Below, piece after piece: positions 21,085 through 30,382 of a stretch of DNA of 64,000 nucleotides. This stretch comes from Cytobacillus sp. NCCP-133. GTDB lineage: Bacteria; Bacillota; Bacilli; Bacillales; Cytobacillaceae. Position numbers and translations under genes: made by a program. Every line of letters begins with the position of its first letter. Within the stretch, counting starts at the first letter, position 1. A model generated the notes under the pieces. It was not told the DNA's origin and did not search any database. It saw only the letters and a program-made list of their open reading frames with translations. Location: positions 529,021 to 593,020 of the forward strand of contig NZ_BRVM01000001.1 in assembly GCF_026011715.1 (NCBI RefSeq). Reading direction: 5' to 3'.

Positions 21085-21693
21085 TTAAATGAATGCTGTA
21101 AGTGCACGCACGCCAACAATCGATAGAACAATGAAAATGCCGATCGTTACATAAGTGGAAATAACTTGAGAACGAGGTGATACTGTAATTCCCCAGCTTA
21201 CAAGGAATGACCATAGGCCATTTGCGAAGTGGAAAATCGCAGAAATAACACCAATAATATAGAACCAGAACATGAAAGGATTAGAGAGGATATTTTCCAT
21301 CATCTGGAAATTAACTTCTGATCCAAAGGCTGCCGCTACACGAGTTTCCCAAACGTGCCATGCAACAAAAACCAATGTGATTACACCCGACACACGCTGA
21401 AGCATAAACATCCAGTTTCGGAAGAATCCATATCTGCTCGTATTATTTTTCGCAGTAAAAGCAATATAAAGGCCGTAAATTGCGTGGAACAACAAAGGTA
21501 GATAAATAACAAACGTTTCAAGGAAAATCCTGAAAGGAAGACTCTCCATAAAATGCGCCGCATTATTAAAAGACTCTTCTCCCCCTGTTGCAAAATGGTT
21601 CACTACAAGGTGCTGAACTAAAAACAGTCCAACCGGTATAACTCCAAGTAATGAATGCAATCTGCGATTAAAAAACTCTCGATTACCTGCCAT
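21085..21693 (-). CDS. sdhC: Succinate dehydrogenase cytochrome b558 subunit SdhC
   Basis: Membrane anchor (202 aa) with five predicted hydrophobic helices (about 10-30, 55-78, 95-115, 135-157, 177-200) binding two haems b and reducing menaquinone. Histidines suitable as haem ligands are at the helix ends: HSLLG, QHLVVNH, FHAIYG, WHVWETR and FHFANGLW. It is the Bacillus-type single-anchor form without SdhD. First gene of sdhCAB. Confidence 0.97.
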   Translation of the reverse strand: MAGNREFFNRRLHSLLGVIPVGLFLVQHLVVNHFATGGEESFNNAAHFMESLPFRIFLETFVIYLPLLFHAIYGLYIAFTAKNNTSRYGFFRNWMFMLQRVSGVITLVFVAWHVWETRVAAAFGSEVNFQMMENILSNPFMFWFYIIGVISAIFHFANGLWSFLVSWGITVSPRSQVISTYVTIGIFIVLSIVGVRALTAFI

Positions 21694-21792
21694 AAACTTT
21701 CCCCCCTGATTTGTATAAAACGATGCTGAGCCCCCGCTCAGAACATCATCTCGAAAATGTTATTCATTTTCTTACAATTATGTGACATGTCC

Positions 21793-21821
21793 ATTTTACT
21801 CCCAAGATATTAGAGCGTCAA
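21793..21821 (-). promoter_or_regulatory. Promoter of sdhCAB
   Basis: TTGACG (21816-21821), 17-bp spacer, TAAAAT (21793-21798). Transcription would start near 21786, about 95 nt before the sdhC start. Confidence 0.75.
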
Positions 21822-21988
21822 GAAAACGAATACACAAAATGTTCCATATTAATAAAATTCTTTTAGAATATTTTATACTATAAATCCATCTCCAGCATGC
21901 TTTCAGCTTGGCAGTATTTTTAAGCTCGACATATATTAAAATAGTAATTTTTTCTGTGTATATCGTTCTATTTTTTCTTGAATGGATA

Positions 21989-22016
21989 TTACAACCCTCT
22001 GCATATTGTATATAAT
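21989..22016 (+). promoter_or_regulatory. Promoter of yslB
   Basis: TTACAA, 16-bp spacer, TATAAT on the plus strand, 25 bp before the yslB start. It lies in the 348-bp divergent sdhC-yslB region; nothing else is evident there apart from the sdh promoter. Confidence 0.7.
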
Positions 22017-22041
22017 AGAATAATAGAAAGAGGGGAGACTA

Positions 22042-22494
22042 TTGAGCGAATTAGCATCTGCGAAAATCACTAACGAAGATCACGTACAGTCAGTCCCGGC
22101 ATTTGGTTATGAACTAATTCGGGAAGTGCTGCTCCATGACCTATTAGGAGATGAAGCACCAGAAATCTTATATTGGGCAGGCAAAAAGCTTGCACGCAAA
22201 TATCCTCTTGAATCAGCCGAGCATATTGCACAGTTTTTTCAAGATGCCGGCTGGGGAAATCTCTCCATTAAAAATGAAACAAAAAATGAAGTAGAAATGG
22301 AACTATTCAGCCCGCTGATCGCCGAACGCTGCAAAAAAAATAAGGGATGCACATTTCAGCTGGAAGCCGGATTTATAGCCCAGCAAATAGAATTCCAGAA
22401 GGAAGTCATTTGCGAGGCTTTTGAACACCCCCGCAAAAAAACCGGAAAAATCCTCATTACAATCAAATGGGATAAAAAAGATACAGCTGTTTGA
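22042..22494 (+). CDS. yslB: YslB family protein (DUF2507)
   Basis: 150-aa cytoplasmic protein of the Bacillales YslB family (DUF2507). The segment LIREVLLHDLLGDEAPEILYWAGKKLARKYPL is characteristic; the fold resembles V4R/heme-NO-type small-molecule sensing domains, but no function is established. The start is a TTG after GAGGGGAG. It lies between sdhC and lysC as in B. subtilis and is one of only four plus-strand genes here, convergent with lysC. Confidence 0.9.
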   Translation: MSELASAKITNEDHVQSVPAFGYELIREVLLHDLLGDEAPEILYWAGKKLARKYPLESAEHIAQFFQDAGWGNLSIKNETKNEVEMELFSPLIAERCKKNKGCTFQLEAGFIAQQIEFQKEVICEAFEHPRKKTGKILITIKWDKKDTAV

Positions 22495-22509
22495 TTTCAT
22501 TTCCAGGAC

Positions 22510-22544
22510 AAAAAGCTTTCAAACACTCCCTTTGAAAGCTTTTT
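22510..22544. terminator. Bidirectional terminator between yslB and lysC
   Basis: Perfect 14-bp arms AAAAAGCTTTCAAA/TTTGAAAGCTTTTT with a 7-nt loop; A- and T-runs on the two sides serve both convergent genes. Confidence 0.93.
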
Positions 22545-22573
22545 GTTCATTCAAGCATTAACAGACTTAACAG

Positions 22574-23068
22574 TTAAGCTTGAACTGCAGAACCCGAAAG
22601 CCGGAAAGCATCATGCAAAGCATCAACAGCATCCAGCATTTTTCCGTTCTCTATTACAGCTGAGACCTTTATTTCCGATGTACTTACCATTTTCACCTGA
22701 ACTTCATTGGCTGAAAGAACTTCAAACATTTCAGCTGCCACACCAGGATTGGAGATCATGCCTGATCCGACTATTGAAACCTTGGCAAGTCCCGATTCCC
22801 ATTCAATCCGATCGTAGTTTAAGCTTTCTCTGTTCTTTTCCAGTACCTTTATCGTATCAGTCAGGTCTTCATTTTTAATCGAGAATGACAGGTTAGTTGT
22901 TTGGGCTTCTGTCATGCTTTGAATAATGATGTCGACGTTGATGTGACTTTTTGCAAGGGCTGAAAAAATGGTAGACAAGCCGGTCAGTGAATTAGGAAGA
23001 CCAAGTATCGTCACCCTTGTAATATCATCTTCAAATGCCACACCGCGAACGACTAAATTTTGCTCCAT
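22574..23068 (-). CDS. lysC: Aspartokinase beta subunit from internal start
   Basis: Within lysC, an in-frame ATG (23066-23068) starts MEQNLVVRGVAFEDD and is preceded by TGAGGAGGAAGTAAAA, a strong ribosome-binding site. Translation from here gives 164 aa consisting of the ACT regulatory region. B. subtilis aspartokinase II is known to be an alpha2-beta2 enzyme made by exactly this in-phase overlap. Confidence 0.8.
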   Translation of the reverse strand: MEQNLVVRGVAFEDDITRVTILGLPNSLTGLSTIFSALAKSHINVDIIIQSMTEAQTTNLSFSIKNEDLTDTIKVLEKNRESLNYDRIEWESGLAKVSIVGSGMISNPGVAAEMFEVLSANEVQVKMVSTSEIKVSAVIENGKMLDAVDALHDAFRLSGSAVQA

Positions 23069-23803
23069 TTTTACTTCCTCCTCAATTATTGTCCCGGATT
23101 CCTTCTCTAGGCTTGAACGCACTTCTAGCGGAAGGCCATAGTTTTTGGCAAATTCTACAGCTCTAGGGTGAAGTACACCAGCACCTAAATTTGCCAGTTC
23201 AAGCATCTCATCATATGAAACAGAATGAAGTTTTCTGGCACTTTTTATATAGCGGGGATCAGTTGTAAATACCCCAGTTACATCTGTATAAATATCGCAC
23301 TTATCTGCCTTAAGTGCAGCCGCCAATGCCACAGCTGTTGTATCTGATCCTCCGCGTCCCAGCGTAGTGATTGCACCATTTTCTGTCACACCCTGAAACC
23401 CTGCAGCAATGACGATATTCCCCTGTTGCAGTTCTCCTTGGATTTTACTTGTGTCAATGTCCAGGATTCTTGCATTTCCGTGAATGGGTTCAGTCTTTAT
23501 ACCGGCCTGCCAGCCTGTAAAAGAAACAGCAGGGTGGCCTTTCGCACCCAAAGCCATTGCTAATAAAGAGATGGTCACCTGTTCACCGGTTGTAAGCAGC
23601 ATATCCATTTCCCGTTTATTTGGCGAAGGAGATATCTCCTTCGCCATACCGACTAGCTGATCTGTCGTTTTTCCCATAGCTGATACAACCACGACAACAG
23701 CATTTCCTTTTTTCTTTTCTTCAATCACCCGATTTGCCACATTTTGAATTCTGTCGACAGTACCTACAGAGGTGCCTCCAAATTTCTGCACAATAATTCC
23801 CAC
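22574..23803 (-). CDS. lysC: Lysine-sensitive aspartokinase (alpha subunit)
   Basis: Aspartate kinase (409 aa) making aspartyl phosphate, the entry to lysine, diaminopimelate, methionine and threonine. The kinase signature KFGGTSVG is at residues 7-14 and GRGGSDTTAVALAAAL near 150. Two ACT domains occupy about 265-400. As in B. subtilis aspartokinase II, an internal in-frame start (23068) should produce a separate beta subunit. Expression is preceded by a lysine riboswitch, in line with feedback by lysine. Confidence 0.97.
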   Translation of the reverse strand: MGIIVQKFGGTSVGTVDRIQNVANRVIEEKKKGNAVVVVVSAMGKTTDQLVGMAKEISPSPNKREMDMLLTTGEQVTISLLAMALGAKGHPAVSFTGWQAGIKTEPIHGNARILDIDTSKIQGELQQGNIVIAAGFQGVTENGAITTLGRGGSDTTAVALAAALKADKCDIYTDVTGVFTTDPRYIKSARKLHSVSYDEMLELANLGAGVLHPRAVEFAKNYGLPLEVRSSLEKESGTIIEEEVKMEQNLVVRGVAFEDDITRVTILGLPNSLTGLSTIFSALAKSHINVDIIIQSMTEAQTTNLSFSIKNEDLTDTIKVLEKNRESLNYDRIEWESGLAKVSIVGSGMISNPGVAAEMFEVLSANEVQVKMVSTSEIKVSAVIENGKMLDAVDALHDAFRLSGSAVQA

Positions 23804-23894
23804 AGCTTCCCCTTCTTTCTAATCAATCTTGTTGTATTGTTTGCCGTCCTTATGTAAATTACCCTTTACCAGTTTACTTCCGCTTTTTGACAAT

Positions 23895-23930
23895 AAAAAA
23901 AGCAATGGGATATAATACTATCCCATTGCT
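23895..23930 (-). terminator. Riboswitch terminator of lysC
   Basis: Stem AGCAATGGGATA/TATCCCATTGCT followed by a run of T on the minus strand, at the end of the lysine riboswitch. Confidence 0.93.
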
Positions 23931-24165
23931 GTGCGCCAAATGTATAAAAGTGAGCAAACACAGTGAGATAGCTCTCCAGGACGGCATAGCCCTGACAATC
24001 CCGCATTTATTCAATGCAAAACCAGCAAAGAAAATGATGAGATTTTCTCCACTTCGGCAAACATTCCCTTTCAAAGCTCTTCACGGAAGCTCATTCTTCT
24101 CCAAGCCTTTACTGATGAAGTTTGCACCTCTACCTTCACTTAACGATGCAGTTCAAAAAGCCTGA
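23895..24165 (-). promoter_or_regulatory. Lysine riboswitch (L-box)
   Basis: Minus-strand leader containing GTAGAGGTGC, CATCAGTAAAGGC, GCTTCCGTGAAGAGC, TGAAAGGGAATGTTTGCCGAAG and TGCCGTCCTGG in the order of the L-box aptamer, ending in a strong terminator. High lysine would stabilise the aptamer and stop transcription before lysC. Confidence 0.93.
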
Positions 24166-24248
24166 GATAAAAAGCATTTAGCTCCTTTATCCCTTATTCG
24201 AACACATACTTTATCGCTATAAAGTGATATTGATATAAAGTTTCAATT

Positions 24249-24277
24249 AGTATAACATATCAGATATTCGCTGTCTA
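24249..24277 (-). promoter_or_regulatory. Promoter of lysC
   Basis: TAGACA (24272-24277), 17-bp spacer, TATACT (24249-24254) with an extended TGT. The box TATGTTATACT (24249-24259 on the minus strand) is the same as in the gapB promoter. Confidence 0.75.
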
Positions 24278-24285
24278 TATCCAAT

Positions 24286-26079
24286 TTACGTGGAAGCCTT
24301 CCCGCTTTCTTCCTCAAGGCGCTGCATAAGTTCTTCAGCAACTTTTACCGGGATGCCTATTTCCCTAAATTCTTCAGGCGTTGCCTCTTTCATCTTTTTT
24401 ACAGATCCAAAGGCTTTCAGCAGCTGCTTCTTCCTTTTCTCGCCAATTCCCGGAATCTCATCAAGTATTGATTGAAAAGCACTTTTCCCACGAAGCTGGC
24501 GGTGAAAAGTGATGGCAAAACGGTGCACCTCATCCTGAATTCTCTGCAGCAAATAAAATTCCTGACTGTTTCTCGCAAGCGGAATGATTTCCAGCGGACT
24601 TCCGTATAGAAGCTGGGAGGTCCTGTGCTTTTCATCTTTAACCATGCCTGAGATCGGAATATCAAGGCCCAATTCATTTTCAAGCACATCTCTCACAGCT
24701 TCCACATGACCTTTTCCGCCATCAATCATAATCAAGTCAGGTAGCGGCAGCTCTTCTTTCAGAACTCTTGTATACCTGCGCCGAACCACTTCCCTCATGG
24801 ATTCATAGTCATCAGGGCCCTTTACAGACTTAATTTTATATTTTCTGTATTCCCTTTTTTCAGGCTTTCCATCAATAAAAACAATCATGGCAGATACTGG
24901 ATCTGATCCCTGTATATTTGAATTATCGAATGCTTCAATTCTGTAAGGGGTATATATGCCGAGTTGCTGGCCGAGGTTTTCTACTGCCTTAATTGTGCGT
25001 TCCTCATCCCGCTCAATCAATGAGAATTTCTCCTGAAGAGCAATTTTGGCATTTTTATAGGCGAATTTTACAAGATCCTTCTTTTGGCCGCGCTGTGGCT
25101 TTAACACTTTTACTCCTAGAAGCTGTTCTGCCATTTCCGTATTTACGGAGTCTGGAGCCAAAATTTCACGAGGCTTAAAATGGTTGGCCTTAGAATAAAA
25201 CTGGCCAAGGAAGGTTAAGATTTCTTCCTCCGATTCATTATAAATCGGGAACATTGATACATCTCGTTCAATGAGTTTTCCTTGCCTGATGAAGAAGACC
25301 TGAACGCACATCCAGCCTTTATCAACCGCATAGCCAAACACATCCCGGTCTGTAAAGTCTGTCATCGTCATTTTCTGCTTTTCCATCGTAGCATCAATAT
25401 GGGCAATTTTATCCCTGATCTCTTTAGCTCTCTCAAAATCGAGTTCTTCTGCAGCAGCCGTCATTTTTTCCATCAATTCTTTTTTTATATCTTTGTATCC
25501 TCCATTCAAGAATCTGGCAATTTCCTCTGTCATTTTTTTGTATTCTTCTTCACTGACATCCTTTATACAGGGTGCCAGGCATTGGTCCAAATGATAATAT
25601 AGACAAACTCGATCAGGAAGAGTCGAGCATTTCCGGAGAGGATATATCCGGTCGAGCAGCTTCTTTGTTTCATTGGCAGCATGGACATTTGGATAAGGTC
25701 CAAAGTATTTTCCTTTATCCTTTTTAACCTTACGGGTTGTAATCAGCCTCGGATGTCTTTCAGCTGTCAATTTGATAAATGGATAGCTCTTATCATCCTT
25801 AAGCATCACATTATATTTGGGATCATATTTCTTAATAAGGTTCAGCTCAAGGATCAACGCTTCCATATCTGAAGATGTAACAATATATTCAAAATCCTCA
25901 ATTTCATTGACAAGCCTTAATGTTTTCCCATCATGTGAACCGGTAAAATAGGATCTGACGCGATTTTTTAAAATTTTTGCCTTGCCTACGTAAATAATGG
26001 TCCCTTGCCTGTCCTTCATCAAATAACAGCCTGGCTGTGCCGGAAGCAGCATCAGCTTATTTTTTATCGTGTCATTCAC
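24286..26079 (-). CDS. uvrC: Excinuclease ABC subunit C
   Basis: Dual-incision nuclease of nucleotide excision repair (597 aa). The N-terminal GIY-YIG domain is visible ([20 protein letters not shown]), then a UVR motif around 200-235 that contacts UvrB, the RNase H-like endonuclease domain, and C-terminal helix-hairpin-helix repeats ([16 protein letters not shown]). The chosen GTG start (26077-26079) has GGGAGG 8 nt upstream and aligns with the family N terminus; the frame is open 22 codons further. Confidence 0.96.
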   Translation of the reverse strand: MNDTIKNKLMLLPAQPGCYLMKDRQGTIIYVGKAKILKNRVRSYFTGSHDGKTLRLVNEIEDFEYIVTSSDMEALILELNLIKKYDPKYNVMLKDDKSYPFIKLTAERHPRLITTRKVKKDKGKYFGPYPNVHAANETKKLLDRIYPLRKCSTLPDRVCLYYHLDQCLAPCIKDVSEEEYKKMTEEIARFLNGGYKDIKKELMEKMTAAAEELDFERAKEIRDKIAHIDATMEKQKMTMTDFTDRDVFGYAVDKGWMCVQVFFIRQGKLIERDVSMFPIYNESEEEILTFLGQFYSKANHFKPREILAPDSVNTEMAEQLLGVKVLKPQRGQKKDLVKFAYKNAKIALQEKFSLIERDEERTIKAVENLGQQLGIYTPYRIEAFDNSNIQGSDPVSAMIVFIDGKPEKREYRKYKIKSVKGPDDYESMREVVRRRYTRVLKEELPLPDLIMIDGGKGHVEAVRDVLENELGLDIPISGMVKDEKHRTSQLLYGSPLEIIPLARNSQEFYLLQRIQDEVHRFAITFHRQLRGKSAFQSILDEIPGIGEKRKKQLLKAFGSVKKMKEATPEEFREIGIPVKVAEELMQRLEEESGKAST

Positions 26080-26311
26080 CAGTCTCACCTCCCGGGTTTT
26101 CACTTCATTTATATAAAACGATATAATTAACCATCCTGAACGCATTGCCTAAAGGCATCTTTCAGCCTGCTTTTGTACATTTTAGTCCGCTGTGATGTCT
26201 GATGCGAGAATCAACAATCTAATTATAACGGGTATTGGATATGGGGTATAGTGGCTGTAATAATAGAGAGGCAAAAATCAAGGGGGCCCATACATAAAAG
26301 CTATACGCTGT

Positions 26312-26381
26312 AAGAAAAGCGCAGGGCTCCTTGCGATAGACAGTTATCAAAGTTCAAAAGGATATAAATTCTGATATTACA
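26312..26381 (+). repeat. Dispersed repeat copy (truncated) before uvrC
   Basis: Contains AGAAAAGCGCAGGGCTCC, then GATAGACAGTTATC and the tail AAGTTCAAAAGGATATAA. The last ~35 bp match the copy at 60794-60926 almost exactly. The rest of the 358-bp uvrC-trxA gap shows only the trxA terminator. Confidence 0.75.
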
Positions 26382-26393
26382 AATATTACAAAA

Positions 26394-26421
26394 AAACCCC
26401 CGATGTCTCTACCGGACATCG
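26394..26421 (-). terminator. Terminator of trxA
   Basis: Stem CGATGTC/GACATCG, 7-nt loop, then GGGGTTTTTTT on the minus strand, 17 bp past the trxA stop. Confidence 0.9.
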
Positions 26422-26437
26422 AGAGGCTCCTAATGCA

Positions 26438-26752
26438 TTATGCATGTTTTGTAAGAAGTTCAGCAAGAGCTTCTTTAGGCTGGAAGCCAACCACTTTATC
26501 TACAACTTCACCGTCTTTAAGGACAATTAGTGTTGGGATGCTCATTACGCCAAATTTGCCAGCTGTTTCCTGGTTTTCATCCACATCAATTTTTACGATT
26601 TTTACTTTATCGCCCATTTCTGCATCAAGCTCTTCCAATACAGGTGCAATCATCTTGCAAGGTCCGCACCATGGAGCCCAGAAATCAGCCAATACTAAGC
26701 CAGAGCCTGTCTCAGTAGAGAAATTTTGATCCGTTGCATGTGTAATAGCCAT
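26438..26752 (-). CDS. trxA: Thioredoxin
   Basis: 104-aa general protein disulfide reductase with the redox pair C29-C32 in [10 protein letters not shown] and the conserved cis-proline loop [12 protein letters not shown]. It reduces ribonucleotide reductase, PAPS reductase and others in the cytoplasm. The start has an AGGAGGC site. It is monocistronic, between etfA and uvrC. A TATACT -10-like element is seen near 26800 but without a clear -35. Confidence 0.98.
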   Translation of the reverse strand: MAITHATDQNFSTETGSGLVLADFWAPWCGPCKMIAPVLEELDAEMGDKVKIVKIDVDENQETAGKFGVMSIPTLIVLKDGEVVDKVVGFQPKEALAELLTKHA

Positions 26753-26894
26753 TTAATATGCCTCCTAAAATTTAACTCAAATACTAACGACAGTATATCA
26801 TCGTTTATATTATGTTGCTAACAATTTGCTCGATCGTAATTTACCCTATTTAAAGGGAATTATTCTACTTTGCCTTTATTTTAGGCTTATGTAT

Positions 26895-26921
26895 AAAGGG
26901 CAGCCATAAGCCGCCCTTTTT
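26895..26921. terminator. Terminator between etfA and trxA
   Basis: Stem AAAGGGC-G/C-GCCCTTT with an internal loop, T5 on the plus strand and a weaker TTTAT on the minus. It probably ends the fad/etf transcript. Confidence 0.65.
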
Positions 26922-26959
26922 ACCGAAATACAGCCAGAAAAAACTTGCTCAGCTGATTC

Positions 26960-27937
26960 TTATGCGTTTACTTTTAATTTTTTAAACTCTTCCGTCAGCA
27001 TTGGGACAACTTCAAACAGGTCGCCAACTATGCCGTAATCCGCCACTTTAAAAATATTAGCTTCAGGATCTTTATTGATGGCTACAATTACTTTTGAGTT
27101 TGACATACCCGCTAAATGCTGAATCGCTCCTGAGATACCGCATGCAATATAAAGGTCTGGTGTAACTACCTTTCCTGTCTGGCCAATTTGCAGTGAATAG
27201 TCACAGTAATCAGCATCACATGCACCGCGGGATGCACCCACAGCTCCGTTTAATACAGCAGCAAGTTCTTTTAATGGCTCAAAGCCTTCCTCACTCTTAA
27301 CACCGCGTCCGCCGGCAATAATAACTTTTGCTTCAGAAAGGTCAACGCCTTCGCTTGCTTTGCGGACAACTTCTTTAATGATGGTACGAAGTTCCTTGAT
27401 TTCTGCAGACACAGAAGTAACGTCCCCAGATCTTGACTCATCTTTTTCAAGTGGAGCAATGTTGTTAGGTCGGATTGTCGCAAATAGGATTCCATCTGTT
27501 ACAATTTTCTTTTCGAATGCTTTTCCTGAATAAATAGGACGTGTAAATACAAGATTTCCACCTGCTTCTTCAAGGCTTGTAACATCAGAGATTAATCCTG
27601 ATTCCATTTTGGCTGCAATTTTAGGAGCAAGATCCTTTCCTAATGCTGTATGTCCAAAAATAAGGCCCTCTGGGCTTTCTGAATTAATTACAGCCATTAG
27701 AGCCTGTGAAAAGCCATCTGAAGTATATTGTTTAAGCTTTTCATCCTCAACCGTTACAACACGGTCAGCTCCATAATGAATCATCCCTTGCGTTAAAGCG
27801 CTTACAGAATCACCAATTAAAACACCAATAACTTCTCCGCCCTCAGCTGCAGTTTTTCCTGCTGCCACGGCTTCGAAGGATACATTACGCAATAAACCGT
27901 CACGGACTTCACCTAATACTAATACTTTTCTAGCCAT
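26960..27937 (-). CDS. etfA: Electron transfer flavoprotein alpha subunit
   Basis: 325-aa subunit holding FAD, which passes electrons from acyl-CoA dehydrogenases toward the quinone pool. The C-terminal FAD domain is recognised by GGRGVKSEEGFEPLKELA, GASRGACDA and IGQTGKVVTPDLYIACGISGAIQHLAG. It follows etfB by 40 bp and closes the fad cluster, fitting a role in beta-oxidation. Confidence 0.97.
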   Translation of the reverse strand: MARKVLVLGEVRDGLLRNVSFEAVAAGKTAAEGGEVIGVLIGDSVSALTQGMIHYGADRVVTVEDEKLKQYTSDGFSQALMAVINSESPEGLIFGHTALGKDLAPKIAAKMESGLISDVTSLEEAGGNLVFTRPIYSGKAFEKKIVTDGILFATIRPNNIAPLEKDESRSGDVTSVSAEIKELRTIIKEVVRKASEGVDLSEAKVIIAGGRGVKSEEGFEPLKELAAVLNGAVGASRGACDADYCDYSLQIGQTGKVVTPDLYIACGISGAIQHLAGMSNSKVIVAINKDPEANIFKVADYGIVGDLFEVVPMLTEEFKKLKVNA

Positions 27938-27977
27938 ATGTTTTACCCCCTGCGTTATTATTATCAGTTATTGACGA

Positions 27978-28751
27978 TCAGACAACTTTGGATTCAGTAT
28001 GAAGAAGGTTTACAAGCTCTTTCACTTGATCTTCCAGTTCGCCTTCAAGAACCTTTCCTGCTTCTTTCTTAGGAGGCAAATAGATTTCAATTGTCTTTGT
28101 TTTTGCTTCAACATCGTCCTCATCAAGGCCAAGGTCGTCAAGCTCCAGCTCATCAAGAGGCTTTTTCTTTGCCTTCATAATTCCAGGTAAAGACGGATAG
28201 CGAGGCTCATTCAAACCTTGCTGTGCAGTTACTAATAGTGGAAGTGATGTTTCAATGACTTCGGAATCACCCTCAACATCGCGCACTACAGTTGCAGAGC
28301 TGCCGCTGATTTCAAGCTTAGTGATTGTTGTTACATAGGTAATGCCCAGAAGTTCTGCCACTCTTGGCCCCACTTGTCCAGAACCGCCGTCAATGGCTAC
28401 ATTTCCGCCAATGATTAAGTCAGCATCTTTATCTTTCAGGTATTCTGATAGTATTTTTGCAGTTGTAAATGGATCTCCGTCTTCAAGGTCATCTTCAGTA
28501 TTGATTAATACTGCTTTGTCCACACCCATGGCAAGGGCTGTGCGAAGCTGCTTCTCAGCTTCTTCTGTACCCACAGAAACAACTGTAACTTCTCCGCCTT
28601 GTGCATCACGAACCTGAATGGCTTCTTCAATCGCATATTCATCATAAGGGTTAATGATAAATTCAGCGCCATCTTCGTTGATTTTGCCGCCGGAGATCGT
28701 AATTTTTTCTTCAGTATCAAATGTTCTCTTCATTAATACGTAGATGTTCAT
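27978..28751 (-). CDS. etfB: Electron transfer flavoprotein beta subunit
   Basis: 257-aa partner of EtfA binding AMP. The family signature region VDGGSGQVGPRVAELLGI and the recognition loop ITKLEISG are present. The dimer accepts electrons from acyl-CoA dehydrogenases, although no such dehydrogenase gene lies in the window. It has its own promoter 180 bp upstream, so it may be transcribed both alone with etfA and by read-through from fadB. Confidence 0.97.
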   Translation of the reverse strand: MNIYVLMKRTFDTEEKITISGGKINEDGAEFIINPYDEYAIEEAIQVRDAQGGEVTVVSVGTEEAEKQLRTALAMGVDKAVLINTEDDLEDGDPFTTAKILSEYLKDKDADLIIGGNVAIDGGSGQVGPRVAELLGITYVTTITKLEISGSSATVVRDVEGDSEVIETSLPLLVTAQQGLNEPRYPSLPGIMKAKKKPLDELELDDLGLDEDDVEAKTKTIEIYLPPKKEAGKVLEGELEDQVKELVNLLHTESKVV

Positions 28752-28930
28752 GATTTCCCTCCTAGTAATAAAAACATTTCTTTACTTCGAAAGATTGAAA
28801 ATATTCAAGGCATACAGAAAGGTATATCTGCTGCGAACGCCAAGCTTTTTGAAATTGAGCGGGCGCTCGTTCACAGATCATAATTTAACCAATGAATCTT
28901 CTGAAGATTAAATCATCCGCATACAAGTCT

Positions 28931-28959
28931 ATTATAATAGATAATGAGAATGAATGTAA
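28931..28959 (-). promoter_or_regulatory. Possible promoter of etfBA
   Basis: TTACAT (28954-28959), 17-bp spacer, TATAAT (28931-28936), in the 234-bp fadB-etfB gap. The spacer contains TCATTC, a FadR half-site-like word. Confidence 0.6.
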
Positions 28960-28985
28960 TCTTTCAGGGCAAATCTTTAAAAATA

Positions 28986-29759
28986 CTATTGGCCGGTAAA
29001 CTTTGGTTCCCGTTTTTCAATAAAGGCAGATATGCCTTCCTTGCCATCCTTGGAAACAAAGACCTGACCAAACAATTCTGCTTCCTTTTTTACACCTTCG
29101 GTGAACTGGCCATTTTTCCCATAATTCAACAGTTCAATGGCTGCCTTGATCGAGCCTGGACTCTTTTTGGCTATTTTTTTCGCCATTTTATAGGCATTTT
29201 CCAAAAGCTCTTCTTCTGGATAAGCATGATTTGCTAAACCATATTGAACAGCTTCCAGTCCTGTAATCGGGTCACTTGTAAATAACATTTCTGCTGCACG
29301 GGCTGTTCCAACAAAGCGTGGAAGCCGCTGAGTCCCAGCGAAGCCTGGAATCAAGCCTAGCTGAAGCTCAGGAAGCCCAAGCTTTGCATTCTCAGAAACA
29401 AGCCGGAAGTGGCAGCCCATCGCAAGTTCCAATCCGCCGCCGAGCGCAGCGCCATGAATGGCTGCAATAATTGGCTTAGGGAATTTTTCCATTCTTTCAA
29501 AAAGATCCTGGCCATAGGCAGACAGATTAGAAAAATCTTCTCCGCTTTCAATTGTAGTAAATTCTTTAATATCGGCACCGGCAGAGAAAAATCTGCCTTC
29601 CCCGTGAATAAGGACTATCCTTATATCATCATTTGGTTCAATTTCATCCAGTACTGATGATAGCTCTTTTAACAGGCCGGATGAAAGAGCGTTTGCCGGT
29701 GGACGTTCAATTGTAATTGTCGCTACCATATCCTGATGGGACCATTTTAAGTACTCCAT
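28986..29759 (-). CDS. fadB: Enoyl-CoA hydratase FadB
   Basis: 257-aa crotonase-fold enzyme hydrating 2-enoyl-CoA in fatty-acid beta-oxidation. Oxyanion-hole segment FSAGADIKEF, then IHGAALGGGLELAMGCHFRL, and the catalytic-glutamate loop LGLPELQLGLIPGFAGTQRLPR are present. The start is the ATG at 29757-29759; the GTG 15 nt upstream is itself part of the ribosome-binding site GTGAGGAGG. It follows fadR by 38 bp. This is the single-domain Bacillus FadB, not the E. coli multifunctional protein. Confidence 0.94.
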   Translation of the reverse strand: MEYLKWSHQDMVATITIERPPANALSSGLLKELSSVLDEIEPNDDIRIVLIHGEGRFFSAGADIKEFTTIESGEDFSNLSAYGQDLFERMEKFPKPIIAAIHGAALGGGLELAMGCHFRLVSENAKLGLPELQLGLIPGFAGTQRLPRFVGTARAAEMLFTSDPITGLEAVQYGLANHAYPEEELLENAYKMAKKIAKKSPGSIKAAIELLNYGKNGQFTEGVKKEAELFGQVFVSKDGKEGISAFIEKREPKFTGQ

Positions 29760-29797
29760 CCTATCCCTCCTCACAATATTTTATGAGCACTTTCGGA

Positions 29798-30382
29798 TCA
29801 TACTCTTCCACACCCGCTAATCAGCAGTTTGTGCACAGGTTCTGCCAAAGCAGTCAGATCATATTTTTGTTCATTCATCACCCATGTCGTTACTGTTTCA
29901 TCCATCGTACCAAAGATCATTTGGCGGGCAAGCCTTATATCCAGGTCACTTGCAAACTCTCCGCTTTCCTTTCCATCAGCCAGAATCCTTTCAACTAATG
30001 TAAGATATCCCTTTAGGACTTCATTGATTTTATGGCGGAGATCTTTATTTGATTGCCTTAATTCGAGCTGGGTGACAATTGCCAGGTGCCGATCTTCTGA
30101 GAGCATTTTAAAGTGCGATTCTACCATCATTAATAGTTTCTCTGCAGATTTCTCTTTTCCTGCAATTTTTTCCTCGATTTTCTCAACAAAGTAACCCATT
30201 TTATCCTGAAAGAGGGATATTAAGATATCTTCTTTGTTTTTAAAATATAAGTATATGGTGCCATCAGCGACACCTGCCTGCTTTGCAATTTTTGATACCT
30301 GTGCCTGGTGATAGCCATTTTCAGCAATCACGACTACTGCCGCATCAATAATTTGCCGGTATTTGGGTTTCGTTTTCTTCAA
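29798..30382 (-). CDS. fadR: TetR-family fatty acid regulator FadR
   Basis: 194-aa TetR repressor; in B. subtilis FadR represses beta-oxidation genes and is released by long-chain acyl-CoA. The helix-turn-helix HQAQVSKIAKQAGVADGTIYLYF (about 30-52) is close to the B. subtilis one, so the operator should be the same. I choose a TTG start (30380-30382), because AAAGGAGGG lies 7 nt before it and overlaps an earlier TTG at 30400. A perfect operator overlaps its own promoter region, implying autoregulation of fadR-fadB. Confidence 0.95.
   Translation of the reverse strand: MKKTKPKYRQIIDAAVVVIAENGYHQAQVSKIAKQAGVADGTIYLYFKNKEDILISLFQDKMGYFVEKIEEKIAGKEKSAEKLLMMVESHFKMLSEDRHLAIVTQLELRQSNKDLRHKINEVLKGYLTLVERILADGKESGEFASDLDIRLARQMIFGTMDETVTTWVMNEQKYDLTALAEPVHKLLISGCGRV

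Noticed and set aside
23874-24165. Short frames on both strands upstream of lysC
   Set aside because: The region is the lysine riboswitch; the frames run through its conserved aptamer.
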